From Selenomonas sp. AB3002 (lineage in GTDB: Bacteria; Bacillota; Negativicutes; Selenomonadales; Selenomonadaceae): a DNA stretch of 64,000 nucleotides. The notes beneath the pieces were generated by a model, which saw nothing but the letters and a program-made list of their open reading frames with translations, did no database searches and was not told where the DNA came from. The DNA lies in the NCBI RefSeq assembly GCF_000702545.1, contig NZ_JNIO01000002.1, positions 837,501 to 901,500 of the forward strand. Direction: 5' to 3'. Position numbers and translations under genes: made by a program. Positions 54,832 to 63,099 of this stretch are shown in pieces (within the stretch, counting starts at the first letter, position 1; each line of letters opens with the position of its first letter).

Positions 54832-54847
54832 TGCAAGCAACGTGCCA
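54832..54847 (-). promoter_or_regulatory. Sigma-54 (-24/-12) promoter of ptsH
   Basis: TGGCACGTTGCTTGCA on the minus strand: TGGCAC at -24, exact spacing, TTGC at -12. It matches the consensus TGGCACG-N4-TTGCW at every defined base. Predicted transcription start is near 54821, giving a leader of about 80 nt before ptsH. Confidence 0.9.
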
Positions 54848-54934
54848 ACTTCTGCAAAGGGCCGAAAATTCATCTATTTTCACCGCCTGCACAGACGCAG
54901 GCGGGAAAAAACTTAAGTGGAACTAACATCTTTT

Positions 54935-55000
54935 TGGTAATTTTTACCTACTAACAGAATTGTCCGCTGGTAAAATATACCAACCTGGTAAATTATACCA
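54935..55000 (-). promoter_or_regulatory. Three 15-bp palindromic activator sites upstream of ptsH
   Basis: TGGTAATTTTTACCT (54935-54949), TGGTAAAATATACCA (54968-54982) and TGGTAAATTATACCA (54986-55000). Centres lie about 121, 154 and 172 bp upstream of the predicted ptsH start, the usual range for enhancers of sigma-54 activators. The last one overlaps the final codons and the stop of the activator gene at 54993. Confidence 0.8.
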
Positions 55001-56717
55001 ACCCATACTTCCTGGCCTTGGCCGCTACAGTCTTATGACTTATCCGTAGCAGCTTTCCTGCCGCGTTGAAGCTGCCGGCCTTATCCAGGGCATGAGCTAT
55101 GATCTCCTTCTCATACTCCTCCCAGGTGCGGACTTCCTCACCTGCCACTGGTTGCGGCGCAGCAGAAGACGTAGCCTGTGCCGGTTCGGCTATCCTGCTG
55201 TCTCCCTTGATATAGGAAGGCAGCGCAGCTGTCTCTATGCGGTCCCCGTCCATCAGGGTGATGACACGCTCGATGACATTTTCCAGTTCCCGCACATTGC
55301 CAGGCCAGCTGTAGTGCATGAGGAGAGTCATGGCCTCGGGGGTGATGCCCTGCACGGGCCTGCCCGTCTCCTTGCTGATTTTCTCTATGAAATGCTCCAC
55401 CAGCAGGGGGATATCATCCACCCTGTCCCTGAGCGGAGGCAGAACCAGAGGAATGACATTCAGGCGGTAGTAGAGGTCCTCCCGGAAGCCTCCCTCCTTC
55501 ACCAGCTGCTCCAGATTCCGATTGGTCGCAGCGATAATGCGCACGTCCACATGGACATTCTCCTCGCCGCCTACCCGGTAGAACTCCCTTTGCTGCAGCA
55601 CCCGCAGGAGCTTCACCTGCATGTTCTTGTCCATCTCCCCGATTTCATCCAGGAAGATAGTACCTCCATCTGCCAGCTCGAACTTGCCCAGCTTCTTCTT
55701 CACTGCCCCGGTAAAGGCCCCCTTCTCGTGGCCGAACAGCTCTGATTCCAGCAGGGCCCCGGGGATGGCACCGCAATTGACCCTTATATAAGGAGCGCGC
55801 CTGCGGCTGCTGGCATAATGTATGCCCTCGGCAATGACCTCCTTGCCAGTCCCGCTTTCGCCCTGAATGAGCACGGTAGCTGAGGAAGCCGCCGCCTTGG
55901 TGGCCAGAGCCAGCACATCCACCACCTTGCCGCTCTTGCCTATGTAATTGGCAAAAGCCTGAGCGGTCTTCTTGGTGCGCAGCAGCTCCTGCTCCAGATA
56001 CTCTGCCCGGGCAGAAACCTGTGAAAGACGCTCCATCATAGTCTGCAGTTCCGTGATATCCTTGGATACGGACACCACCCCTGCTATCTCCCCCTCTACA
56101 AAGATAGGGGTAACATTGGCCACAAGCGTCGTGCCGTCCTTTTTATGGCTGATGCTGCCGATGCGGGCGATACCGGAGTTCAGCACCCCGCAGCGGTTGC
56201 CGTCGGGAGCAGTCTCGTGGACATTAGTGCCCACCACCATTTCCGGGGTCTTGTGGACGATGCGCAGATATGCGGGATTGACGTAAGTAATGACGCCGGT
56301 GCTGTCCACCACGCAGATGCCGTCCTGCACCGCCTCCAGTATCATCTGCAGCCGCTGCTGCATGAGGGCGTTTTCGTGCAGCAGCCTGTCCACCTGATGG
56401 ATCCTCTCAGCGCCCCGCTCCTCGAAATCGCTCTCCAAAAGTTCCCGCATGGAATCCGCAGCCTGCTCCAAATGCTCTGGCGGCGTATCCGGGGAGAGTC
56501 CCTCCGCAGACACAAAGACCTTGTCCCCTGAGGAAACCTTCAGGCCAATGAGCTTCATGAGATTGCTCATTTCCCGGGGCCGCGAGCTCTCCGTGCGCAG
56601 AAAAAGCCGCACCCCAAAGCGGCGGCCCAGCTCCTCTGCCTGCTGCACCAGCATAGCGGCCACACGCACATGCAGGCCGTTCTCGCTTTTAAGGAGCGCC
56701 TCCCTTTCCACTGTCAT
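54993..56717 (-). CDS. Sigma-54 activator with HPr-like, PAS, AAA+ and HTH domains
   Basis: 574 residues from ATG 56717 (AGGAAG 6 bp upstream; the ATG at 56723 abuts it). Residues about 1-85 form an HPr-like domain: [14 protein letters not shown] keeps the phosphorylatable His16 and following Arg (HVRV in place of HARP), and [17 protein letters not shown] matches the Ser46 region. A PAS domain (about 115-230), AAA+ domain with GESGTGKE and the sigma-54 contact loop GAFTGA (about 255-485), and a TyrR-like HTH at the C-terminus follow. It lies upstream of ptsH, in front of its sites. Confidence 0.93.
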   Translation of the reverse strand: MTVEREALLKSENGLHVRVAAMLVQQAEELGRRFGVRLFLRTESSRPREMSNLMKLIGLKVSSGDKVFVSAEGLSPDTPPEHLEQAADSMRELLESDFEERGAERIHQVDRLLHENALMQQRLQMILEAVQDGICVVDSTGVITYVNPAYLRIVHKTPEMVVGTNVHETAPDGNRCGVLNSGIARIGSISHKKDGTTLVANVTPIFVEGEIAGVVSVSKDITELQTMMERLSQVSARAEYLEQELLRTKKTAQAFANYIGKSGKVVDVLALATKAAASSATVLIQGESGTGKEVIAEGIHYASSRRRAPYIRVNCGAIPGALLESELFGHEKGAFTGAVKKKLGKFELADGGTIFLDEIGEMDKNMQVKLLRVLQQREFYRVGGEENVHVDVRIIAATNRNLEQLVKEGGFREDLYYRLNVIPLVLPPLRDRVDDIPLLVEHFIEKISKETGRPVQGITPEAMTLLMHYSWPGNVRELENVIERVITLMDGDRIETAALPSYIKGDSRIAEPAQATSSAAPQPVAGEEVRTWEEYEKEIIAHALDKAGSFNAAGKLLRISHKTVAAKARKYGLV

Positions 56718-56829
56718 GCACATCTTCCTTTCTTCTTCTTATTATACTATAAAGACAGGCGAAAATCCCCCTGCTTATGAAAGAAAATTTCAAATTTCTC
56801 CAAGCGTATATTCAGACATTTTCGTAGAC

Positions 56830-56858
56830 TTGCAATTCTCCCTTGAAAACGCTACAAT
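56830..56858 (+). promoter_or_regulatory. Promoter of the 56930 gene
   Basis: TTGCAA (56830-56835), 17-bp spacer, TACAAT (56853-56858). A 5' leader hairpin ATCAAGGG / CCCCTTGAT follows at about 56878-56901. Confidence 0.6.
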
Positions 56859-56929
56859 ATTGTTGAGTTATGGGATAAATCAAGGGAGTTTCCCCTTGAT
56901 TCATAGGAAAAGGAATGAAGTGAGCCATT

Positions 56930-58285
56930 ATGACTTTTTTTGTTGTCACAGCCGCTATCATGGCTGTCAGCATACTGCTCATATATAAGCTGTGCCGCTT
57001 CTTCGGTCTGGAGCTGAAATGGATTTCCCTGGTGCTCTGTGCCATGATGGCCTTTGGAGTCAACGGAGCCACCATCATACTCTCCCCCTTCCTGGATCAG
57101 GGCCATTACTTCAAGCTCATCGCCCTGGTGCTGGTAGCTGCAGGTTTGGTGACCCTCATCAATGAATACCTGCTGAAACGGGAGCACAGACAGCTGGCCG
57201 CCGCAGGCGGCGCAGTGCTGACCCTGGAGACGGAGGAAGAGGAAGAAGCCGAAGAGATGCTGCAGGCAGCATCCGAAAGCGAAGCAAAGACCGAAGCTGG
57301 GGAAAAACTCAGCCAGCGCCTGCAGGAAGCCGTCAAGGCCAACTCTACGGCAGCAGAGCCCGCCGAAGAAGCCGCCGCGGAAGCACCAACAGAGGAAGGT
57401 CAGCCCGAAGCTGCAGAAGCGCCCGCTGACACAGCTGAGACTGAGATTGAAACCGCCGCAGAAGAACCTGACGAAGAAGTACCGGAAACCACCGTGACGG
57501 AGGCAGAGCAGCCGGAAGAGGCTGCCGAAGAACCTGCCCCAGCCGATGCCGGAGAAATGGCTGAAGCGGCTGAAACCGTAGAAACCATAGACACTGCAGA
57601 AACTGTGGAAGATATGGCGGATGCAGGAACCGCAGAAGCAGACGCATCGGCAGAAAAAGCAGAAAACCAGGAAACCGAAAACAAGGCAGAGGAAGAACCT
57701 GTGCCGGAGGAAGATTCCTCTGCTGCAGAAATCCCTGCCACGGACGAGGAATCTCCTGAGGAACAGCCCCCTGCCCCGGCAGAGGAACCTGCGCCCCAAG
57801 AGGAGGAGAGCCCGGAACAGCCGGCAGAGGCTGCCCCGGCACCTCAGGAAAGCAGGACAATATCCCTGGAGCCCGATGCGGCAGAAGCCGCCGTGGCAGA
57901 GCTTTCCACACTGGACGAGATCCTGGACTTTGCCTATGCCAACAAAGAAAAGGATGTGGATGCCGCCATCACAGCCTACCGGGCGGCCATCGACCGCTAC
58001 CCCGAGGACAGCTATACTCCCTTCCTCATCATCGAGCTGGCAGGGATGTACAAGGAAAGGGCTTCCTATAGTGAGGCCATCAACCTTTACGCCGAGTCCC
58101 TGGGCATGCCCATCATTGCCGGTGACGATGCCATGGTGCAGGAATTCTCCAAGACCCTGCGCTACCTTGGCACCGTTCAAGATATCCTGAAGAAACATCA
58201 ATCCCTGGCCACGCCGTTTTCCAAACTCACCCCTGAGATACTTCAGGAGATAGAAGACGAGTTTGCCAAAAGGCAGGCTAAGTAA
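56930..58285 (+). CDS. Membrane protein with long acidic linker and TPR-like C-terminus
   Basis: 451 residues. Three membrane segments (about 2-22, 31-52, 61-80), then a roughly 240-residue Glu/Ala/Pro-rich disordered stretch (about 95-335), then a helical region (about 345-445; ANKEKDVDAAITAYRAAIDR...PFLIIELAGMYKERASYSEAI) with TPR-like repeats. Probably a membrane-anchored scaffold; function unknown. It is 23 bp from the PRC-barrel gene, also Ala/Glu/Pro/Lys-rich, and both are likely co-transcribed. Confidence 0.8.
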   Translation: MTFFVVTAAIMAVSILLIYKLCRFFGLELKWISLVLCAMMAFGVNGATIILSPFLDQGHYFKLIALVLVAAGLVTLINEYLLKREHRQLAAAGGAVLTLETEEEEEAEEMLQAASESEAKTEAGEKLSQRLQEAVKANSTAAEPAEEAAAEAPTEEGQPEAAEAPADTAETEIETAAEEPDEEVPETTVTEAEQPEEAAEEPAPADAGEMAEAAETVETIDTAETVEDMADAGTAEADASAEKAENQETENKAEEEPVPEEDSSAAEIPATDEESPEEQPPAPAEEPAPQEEESPEQPAEAAPAPQESRTISLEPDAAEAAVAELSTLDEILDFAYANKEKDVDAAITAYRAAIDRYPEDSYTPFLIIELAGMYKERASYSEAINLYAESLGMPIIAGDDAMVQEFSKTLRYLGTVQDILKKHQSLATPFSKLTPEILQEIEDEFAKRQAK

Positions 58286-58308
58286 AGCATTAAATGGGGG
58301 AACAAGAC

Positions 58309-59220
58309 ATGAAGAAAAGCGTAGAAATCCTGGGGCTGCCGGTCATCAGCATCACCGAAGGCCGGGAACTGGGCATGAGCAAGACCCTGCTCATGGATGC
58401 CCGCAATGGCCTGGTAGCAGCCATCACCATTGAGGATGAGGACTGGTACCGCGGGGTGAAGCTCATTCCTTACGAATCCGTCATCGCCATCGGTGACGAC
58501 GCTGTCACCATCACCAACAGCGAGAACATCCTGAAGCTGGACGATGCCGGCGACTATGAAGCCCTGCTGGACGATAACATCCGCGTCATCGGCACCAAGG
58601 CCATCACCAAGTCCGGTACTATCCAGGGCCAGATCACCGAAGTCTACATCGGCGATGATGGCAAGATTGAGAAGTGCGAGATCACTGCTCCTGATGGCAC
58701 CACCTCTGATGTCACCTGCGACCAGATTTCCATCTTCGGCAAGCAGGTCACCGTCATAGACCCTAACGGCGCTTCCGAGGAAAAAAAAACTAAACCTGTA
58801 AGCGCACCTGCTCCTGCAGCCCCCAAGGCAGAGCCTAAGGACGAGCCCAAAGAAGAAGCCCCTGCAGAGGCTCCCAAGGCTGAAGAAACGCCCGCAGAGC
58901 CCGTAAAGGAGGAGACTCAGGCAGAGGAAAAAACTGCCAAAGCTCCCAAGGCTGAGTCCAAGCCCGAGCCCAAGAAAGCCGAGCCTGCCAAAGAGGCTCA
59001 GAAAGCATCTGCCAAGGCTGCAGATCCCAAGCAGGCTGCCGCTGACAAGGCTACCGAGGAGCGCCATCGCCGCTTCCTCCTGGGCAAGAAGGCTGCCCGC
59101 ACCATCAAAATGGATAACGGCATCGTCATCGTCGAAGCCGGTGCGGACATCACCGAGGAAGTGCTCCAGAAGGCCAAGCTGGCCAACAAGTTCATCGAGC
59201 TTTCTATGAACGTGCAGTAA
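58309..59220 (+). CDS. PRC-barrel domain protein with Lys/Glu/Pro-rich linker
   Basis: 303 residues from ATG 58309 (GGGGGA 8 bp upstream; the ATG at 58294 has no site). Two PRC-barrel repeats (about 1-75, VEILGLPVISITEGRELG; and 80-155, IRVIGTKAITKSGTIQGQI), then a disordered Lys/Ala/Pro/Glu stretch (about 160-265), then a short conserved tail (KAARTIKMDNGIVIVEAGADITEEVLQKAKLA, written here only as its start and end: KAARTIK and VLQKAKL). PRC-barrels occur in RNA-processing and photosynthetic proteins. Role here unknown. Confidence 0.82.
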   Translation: MKKSVEILGLPVISITEGRELGMSKTLLMDARNGLVAAITIEDEDWYRGVKLIPYESVIAIGDDAVTITNSENILKLDDAGDYEALLDDNIRVIGTKAITKSGTIQGQITEVYIGDDGKIEKCEITAPDGTTSDVTCDQISIFGKQVTVIDPNGASEEKKTKPVSAPAPAAPKAEPKDEPKEEAPAEAPKAEETPAEPVKEETQAEEKTAKAPKAESKPEPKKAEPAKEAQKASAKAADPKQAAADKATEERHRRFLLGKKAARTIKMDNGIVIVEAGADITEEVLQKAKLANKFIELSMNVQ

Positions 59221-59233
59221 AAAGGATATCTAA

Positions 59234-59270
59234 AAAGAAAGAAGCCACCCAGCTGGATGGCTTCTTTTCT
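59234..59270. terminator. Bidirectional terminator between 59220 and 59288 genes
   Basis: GAAGCCACCCAG / CTGGATGGCTTC, one mismatch on the + strand and a G-U pair on the minus strand, with A/T tracts on both sides. It separates convergent genes. Confidence 0.8.
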
Positions 59271-59287
59271 TATTTTATCATGGCCTG

Positions 59288-59638
59288 TCAGTGCAGGATA
59301 ACCCTTTCGATGGTGCCGTACTGCATGTATACGCTGGCCTCGGCTGGCTCACCCTTGAGGATGATTTCTGTCACGCGCTCCTTATCAGCAAGGTTGACAC
59401 GCCCGTCCTTTACCTCCTGAAGGACCTTCTCCAGAAGTGCCTTGCGGGAAGTTGCCTTGTCGGCGAAAATCTCGTTGTTGTAGCGAATATTCATGGAAGC
59501 CTGGTTCTTGCCATCATCGCAGTTGAAGAACACATAAGCATAAACCTTCTTGGCGGGTGCTTTCTTAGCCGGTGCCTTGGTCGTAGTCTTGGTTGCTGCC
59601 TTCTTGGTCTCAGCTGCTTCGCTCTTTTTAGTTGCCAT
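59288..59638 (-). CDS. Small protein with Lys/Ala-rich histone-H1-like tail
   Basis: 116 residues. Residues 1-31 are a Lys/Ala/Thr/Pro tail (KKAATKTTTKAPAKKAPAKK) like histone H1-type bacterial proteins; residues 32-116 form an ordered domain (VYAYVFFNCDDG...) of no family I recognise. The basic tail suggests nucleic-acid contact, but this is inference. GGGGGAA lies 6 bp before the ATG. Confidence 0.75.
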   Translation of the reverse strand: MATKKSEAAETKKAATKTTTKAPAKKAPAKKVYAYVFFNCDDGKNQASMNIRYNNEIFADKATSRKALLEKVLQEVKDGRVNLADKERVTEIILKGEPAEASVYMQYGTIERVILH

Positions 59639-59783
59639 AAATAATTCCCCCTGCTAAAATATAATCTTATCAGTCCCATAGTGTAAACGCCAATATTTTC
59701 TATGTGCGTCCCTATGCAAATATTATACAGCTATTATTCATTTTTTATCAAGATATACCACAGAAAGGATACAGATAACAAGC

Positions 59784-59975
59784 ATGATTACCAAAGAAAT
59801 GATTGCCCGCATTAACGAACTGGCCCGCAAGAAGCGCAGTGACGGCCTTACGACAGAGGAAACTGCCGAGCAGAAGAAACTATACGCCGAATACCTGGGT
59901 AATATACGGGGCCAGATGAAGCAGATGCTGGACTCCATCGAGTATGTAGACGACCCCAAAGCTGTCAAACATTAA
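59784..59975 (+). CDS. DUF896 (YnzC/UPF0291) family protein
   Basis: 63 residues. The helical sequence MITKEMIARINELARKKR...LTTEETAEQKKLYAEYL is the DUF896 signature. Small two-helix cytosolic protein; in Bacillus a relative is linked to the SOS region but its role is not clear. The stop codon interleaves with that of the convergent gene at 59972 (TAA on each strand). Confidence 0.9.
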   Translation: MITKEMIARINELARKKRSDGLTTEETAEQKKLYAEYLGNIRGQMKQMLDSIEYVDDPKAVKH

Positions 59976-60340
59976 TCAAAGGTTATCCTCTCCAAAGCCT
60001 CCTCCAGCTCTTTCAGCTGGGCGGGGCTTATTTCGTCTATATGGACTCCGCCAGTACAGACAACCCGGGCATTTCTCCGGGCCGCCAGTCTTTCTGCCAA
60101 CGGACGGCAGATAAGCTCGTCCTTGTGACCGGAAGCATTCAGCACCGAGGAAGTGCTGCTCCTGCCAGCGCCTGTCAGGGAGGGACGCGGCTCTGCCATG
60201 ACCACACACCCCAGATGTGCCCTGCCACCAGCGATGACCAGCAGATAGTCTGCCCCCACCCTTTGAAGTGTCAGCACCAGTTTGCCAAAGGAAAACATCA
60301 GCTCGTTTTCCCCGTCTCCTATCAAAGTTTTTTCTTCCAT
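59972..60340 (-). CDS. LpdD-like (prenylated-flavin chaperone) domain protein
   Basis: 122 residues from ATG 60340 (AGGAGGGA about 5 bp upstream); further upstream frame excluded. Motifs AGGRAHLGCVVMAEPR, GHKDELICRPLAERLA and CTGGVHIDEIS resemble the LpdD domain, a small partner of UbiD-type decarboxylases proposed to handle prenylated FMN. No ubiD/ubiX-like gene is in this window. Identity rests on motif memory only. Confidence 0.65.
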   Translation of the reverse strand: MEEKTLIGDGENELMFSFGKLVLTLQRVGADYLLVIAGGRAHLGCVVMAEPRPSLTGAGRSSTSSVLNASGHKDELICRPLAERLAARRNARVVCTGGVHIDEISPAQLKELEEALERITFD

Positions 60341-60394
60341 CGATCTCCCTCCTGCTCTTATTCTATCCCGCCTTTGCCCTGCCGTCAAAAGCCG

Positions 60395-60423
60395 TTGTTT
60401 TTCTCCTGTCCTTATGCTATGAT
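60395..60423 (+). promoter_or_regulatory. Promoter of the VanW gene
   Basis: TTGTTT (60395-60400), 17-bp spacer ending TATGC, TATGAT (60418-60423); an extended -10 (TGCTATGAT). Confidence 0.6.
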
Positions 60424-60447
60424 GGCCTTAGCAAGCATGAAAAAGAG

Positions 60448-61701
60448 GTGAAAAGCACTCTGAATACCAAGACTAAATATATACTATTTGCCCTCCTGGT
60501 CTGTGCCCTTCTGACAGTAGCCATCCCCTCTGTGGTCATGGCGGTGGTGAACCAGAACCGGGTAGCCATGGGGGTTTACTATGGGGCAAACCGCCTGTCC
60601 GGCATGAGCCGTGAGCAGGTGCAGGACTTCTTCCGGGAACTGGCCGCCAAGAAGTTGGACAAAGATGCCCTGATACTCACCTACAAGGACAAGACCTGGA
60701 AGTACAGCCCCGAGGACATAGGGCTGGAAGTCCACGCAGACGAGGCCGCCGAAGCCGCCTGGCGGGTGGGACATGATCCGGAGAAGAACTTCGCCGCCAA
60801 CGCAGCCGAGCAGCTGGAGAGCGCCTCGGTCAAAAGAGATATCGCGCTTGAAGTCACCTATGATGCCCAGGCCGTGGAGGAGAAGCTGGCTGCCATTGGC
60901 CGGGAAATAAACGTGCAGCCCCAGGATGCCTATCTGACCCTGCAGGCAGACGGCAGTTTCCAGCTGCACCCCGGGCACAATGGCTCGTCCCTACCTCAGG
61001 CAGAGCTCATGGAAAAGATTGGGCTCTACCTGAAGGAGCTGCACCTGCCCCTGAAGCTGGCCATCACCCCTGAGGTCAACGCCCCCTCCATCAAGAACTC
61101 TGACCTTTCCTCTATGGACACCATCCTCGCCAGCTACACCACCAGCTACGCCCCTGGGGACAGGGGGCACAACATCGAGCTGGCCGCAGGCAAACTGAAC
61201 CAGCGACTGGTGCGTACCGGCGAAGTCTTTTCCTTCAACAACGCCGTCGGCACCCGCACCCGGGAGAACGGCTTCCGTGACGCAGGGGTCATCATTGACG
61301 GCAGGCTAGCCCAGGACAGCGGCGGCGGCGTGTGCCAGGTAAGCTCCACTCTCTACAACGCCATACTGCTGGCAGGGCTTACCCCCGTGGAGCGCACCGC
61401 CCACTTCTTCCCCTCCACCTACTGCCCCCCGGGCAGGGATGCCACCGTGGCAGACGGGCTCCTGGACTTCACCTTCCGCAACCAGCTGCCCCACAATGTC
61501 TATCTCTTTTCCAGTTGCTCAGGCACCACCGTCACCATCTACGTGGCAGGCACCAGAGCCGACCTGAATGGCTGCCAGATCACCCTGCAGACAGAGGGCA
61601 GTTCCATGACCCCCTCCGTCTACCGGGTCTGGACGAAAAACGGCCAGGGCATCAGCAACGAATTCCTGCATACAGACCACTACGACACACCTCAGGAATA
61701 A
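60448..61701 (+). CDS. VanW-family protein (YoaR-like)
   Basis: 417 residues if started at GTG 60448; no clean ribosome site exists and this start is uncertain, but no in-frame ATG is better placed. N-terminal membrane anchor (about 9-31), a peptidoglycan-binding-like PG_binding_4 region (about 70-190), then VanW (SFNNAVGTRTRENGFRDAGV, GGGVCQVSSTLYNA, HNVYLFSSC). Such proteins face the cell wall; their biochemical role is not established. Despite the name, no vancomycin-resistance genes are near. Confidence 0.88.
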   Translation: MKSTLNTKTKYILFALLVCALLTVAIPSVVMAVVNQNRVAMGVYYGANRLSGMSREQVQDFFRELAAKKLDKDALILTYKDKTWKYSPEDIGLEVHADEAAEAAWRVGHDPEKNFAANAAEQLESASVKRDIALEVTYDAQAVEEKLAAIGREINVQPQDAYLTLQADGSFQLHPGHNGSSLPQAELMEKIGLYLKELHLPLKLAITPEVNAPSIKNSDLSSMDTILASYTTSYAPGDRGHNIELAAGKLNQRLVRTGEVFSFNNAVGTRTRENGFRDAGVIIDGRLAQDSGGGVCQVSSTLYNAILLAGLTPVERTAHFFPSTYCPPGRDATVADGLLDFTFRNQLPHNVYLFSSCSGTTVTIYVAGTRADLNGCQITLQTEGSSMTPSVYRVWTKNGQGISNEFLHTDHYDTPQE

Positions 61702-61745
61702 ATTATTAAATTTAATTTCTCTTTAATGTTTTTTTCAGACAATGA

Positions 61746-61907
61746 TGGTACAATATGAAACGTTGCAAAGGAGTATCGCCCTCCGATGCATGGCGGATAC
61801 CCTTAACATCCGTAAAAAGAACTGAGGGATTGACCCCGGGCTATATAAATAGCAATACAACCTCCCTTAAAGGGCTGTTGCGCGCAAGACGTGCAGCAGC
61901 CCTTTTT
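61746..61907 (+). ncRNA. Candidate small RNA with own promoter and terminator
   Basis: TGGTACAAT (61746-61754) is an extended -10; transcription would start near 61761. The 147-nt transcript has hairpins GTATCGCC / GGCGGATAC (61773-61800) and GCTAT / ATAGC (61840-61853), C-rich loops (CCCTCC, CCTCCC), and ends with GGGCTGTTGCGCG / CGTGCAGCAGCCC (two G-U pairs that pair only in + strand RNA) and CCTTTTT. It lies between the VanW gene and convergent larB; no downstream gene on the + strand is near enough for a leader. Confidence 0.55.
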
Positions 61908-62035
61908 GTCATGCGATTGACATATCAAAGAAAATCCTCCAGGACCTCTTCCAGTGACGTGCTCCTCAGGGGCTTTCGCTATATATCAGCCAGAGGTTTC
62001 TGATGATAGTCAGCCAAAGGCTCATAAGCCCGCCT

Positions 62036-62782
62036 TTATGGCAGGTGATTTATCAAACTGGCCTGGAAGGCCGCCCCGAAGCCATTGTCTATATTCACCA
62101 CGGACACGCCGCTGGCGCAGGAATTCAGCATGGACAGGAGCGCCGAAACACCGCCGAAGGAAGCCCCGTAGCCCACGCTGGTGGGTACTGCCAACACCGG
62201 GCAGGAAGCCAGCCCCCCCACCACACTGGGCAGGGCTCCTTCCATGCCCGCAATGGCGATGATGACCCGGGCTTCCATGATTTCCTCCAGATGGGCCAGC
62301 AGCCTGTGCAGCCCCGCCACCCCCGCGTCATAGCAGCGCACGACCTCATTGCCCAGGAACTGCGCCGTGAGGGCCGCCTCCTCTGCCACGGGAATGTCGC
62401 TGGTACCGGCGGTGAGCACCAGGATTTTTCCCTTCCCGTCAGGCACAGGCATATCCCCCAGGATGCCCACCTTGCCCTCCGGGTGATAGATAAATTCCGG
62501 TACCTGCTGCTGTATAGCTGCCGCCTTTTCCTCCTCCAGACGGGTAACGAGCACCGGCAAAGCCTGCCGCTCCTTCATGGCCTGCAAGATGGCAGTTATC
62601 TGCTCCGCCGTCTTCCCCGCCCCATAGATGACCTCCTGGGCCCCCTTGCGCAGCTTCCTGTGGAAATCCAACTTGGCCACGCCAATATCCGCAAAAGGTT
62701 CTGCCTTCAGCTTCAGAGCCACCTCCTCCACACTGAGCCTTCCCGCCTTCAAATCTTCCAATATTTCCCTGCAAAAATCCAT
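62036..62782 (-). CDS. larB: LarB, nickel-pincer cofactor biosynthesis carboxylase
   Basis: 248 residues. N-terminal helical region, then the PurE-like core: LVLTAGTSDIPVAEEA, CYDAGVAGLHR, IIAIAGMEGALPSVVGGL, PTSVGYGASFGGVSAL, NIDNGFGAAF. LarB carboxylates and hydrolyses nicotinic acid adenine dinucleotide in the first step of the cofactor used by lactate racemase. larC and larE are not in the window. The 61908-62035 tail region carries no gene. No obvious terminator follows it. Confidence 0.94.
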   Translation of the reverse strand: MDFCREILEDLKAGRLSVEEVALKLKAEPFADIGVAKLDFHRKLRKGAQEVIYGAGKTAEQITAILQAMKERQALPVLVTRLEEEKAAAIQQQVPEFIYHPEGKVGILGDMPVPDGKGKILVLTAGTSDIPVAEEAALTAQFLGNEVVRCYDAGVAGLHRLLAHLEEIMEARVIIAIAGMEGALPSVVGGLASCPVLAVPTSVGYGASFGGVSALLSMLNSCASGVSVVNIDNGFGAAFQASLINHLP

Positions 62783-62862
62783 GATCTCACTCCCTAAGTC
62801 ATATTATCTAAGACTATTATACTCATAATTTATCCTTCCAACCTTAAATTTTATCCATAAAT

Positions 62863-62891
62863 TTTACTGAATCTAAGGAAAATCTAATAAT
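62863..62891 (+). promoter_or_regulatory. Promoter of the 63112 gene
   Basis: TTTACT (62863-62868), 17-bp spacer, AATAAT (62886-62891). It leaves a leader of about 215 nt. The 62783-62862 stretch shows nothing else. Confidence 0.45.
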
Positions 62892-62923
62892 AGGCGTGTA
62901 ATATAACTGATATAGGTTCTTAT

Positions 62924-63070
62924 AACGCCGTTGTTCCAGTTTTGCCGTAGGCAAAACTTCCTATTGGCGTTTCAACGAGGCGGGAGATATGTGCTCACCA
63001 TCTGTCATGATATTCGCCACCTCTACCTGCAGAGGTGGGGGACATCTTCTTCCTCGTTATTACGAGGAAG
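62924..63070 (+). promoter_or_regulatory. Structured 5' leader of the 63112 gene
   Basis: Hairpins: outer AACGCC / GGCGTT (62924-62929 with 62966-62971) enclosing AGTTTTGCC / GGCAAAACT (62938-62958); CCACCTCT / AGAGGTGG (63017-63038); CTTCCTCGT / ACGAGGAAG with TATT loop (63049-63070). Three perfect stems in 150 bp without any T-run suggest a regulatory RNA rather than a terminator. Does not match a riboswitch class I know. Confidence 0.6.
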
Positions 63071-63099
63071 TTGCGGTGATCTTATGGCAATTTTCTTGA
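62989..63099 (+). CDS. Possible 36-residue leader peptide
   Basis: ATG at 62989 is preceded by GGCGGGAG; the stop TGA (63097-63099) falls inside the GAGGAGAG site of the next gene. It spans the CCACCTCT and CTTCCTCGT hairpins. Such placement is typical of a translated leader that opens or closes downstream hairpins, but the frame could be chance. Confidence 0.35.
   Translation: MCSPSVMIFATSTCRGGGHLLPRYYEEVAVILWQFS

Noticed and set aside
60448-61701. Vancomycin-resistance locus
   Set aside because: VanW-domain proteins are common cell-wall proteins. No vanH, vanA/B or vanX-like genes are present.
61761-61907. 6S RNA, SRP RNA or a riboswitch at this place
   Set aside because: No conserved 6S bubble, SRP tetraloop motif or riboswitch core that I know could be found, and no gene follows closely on the same strand.
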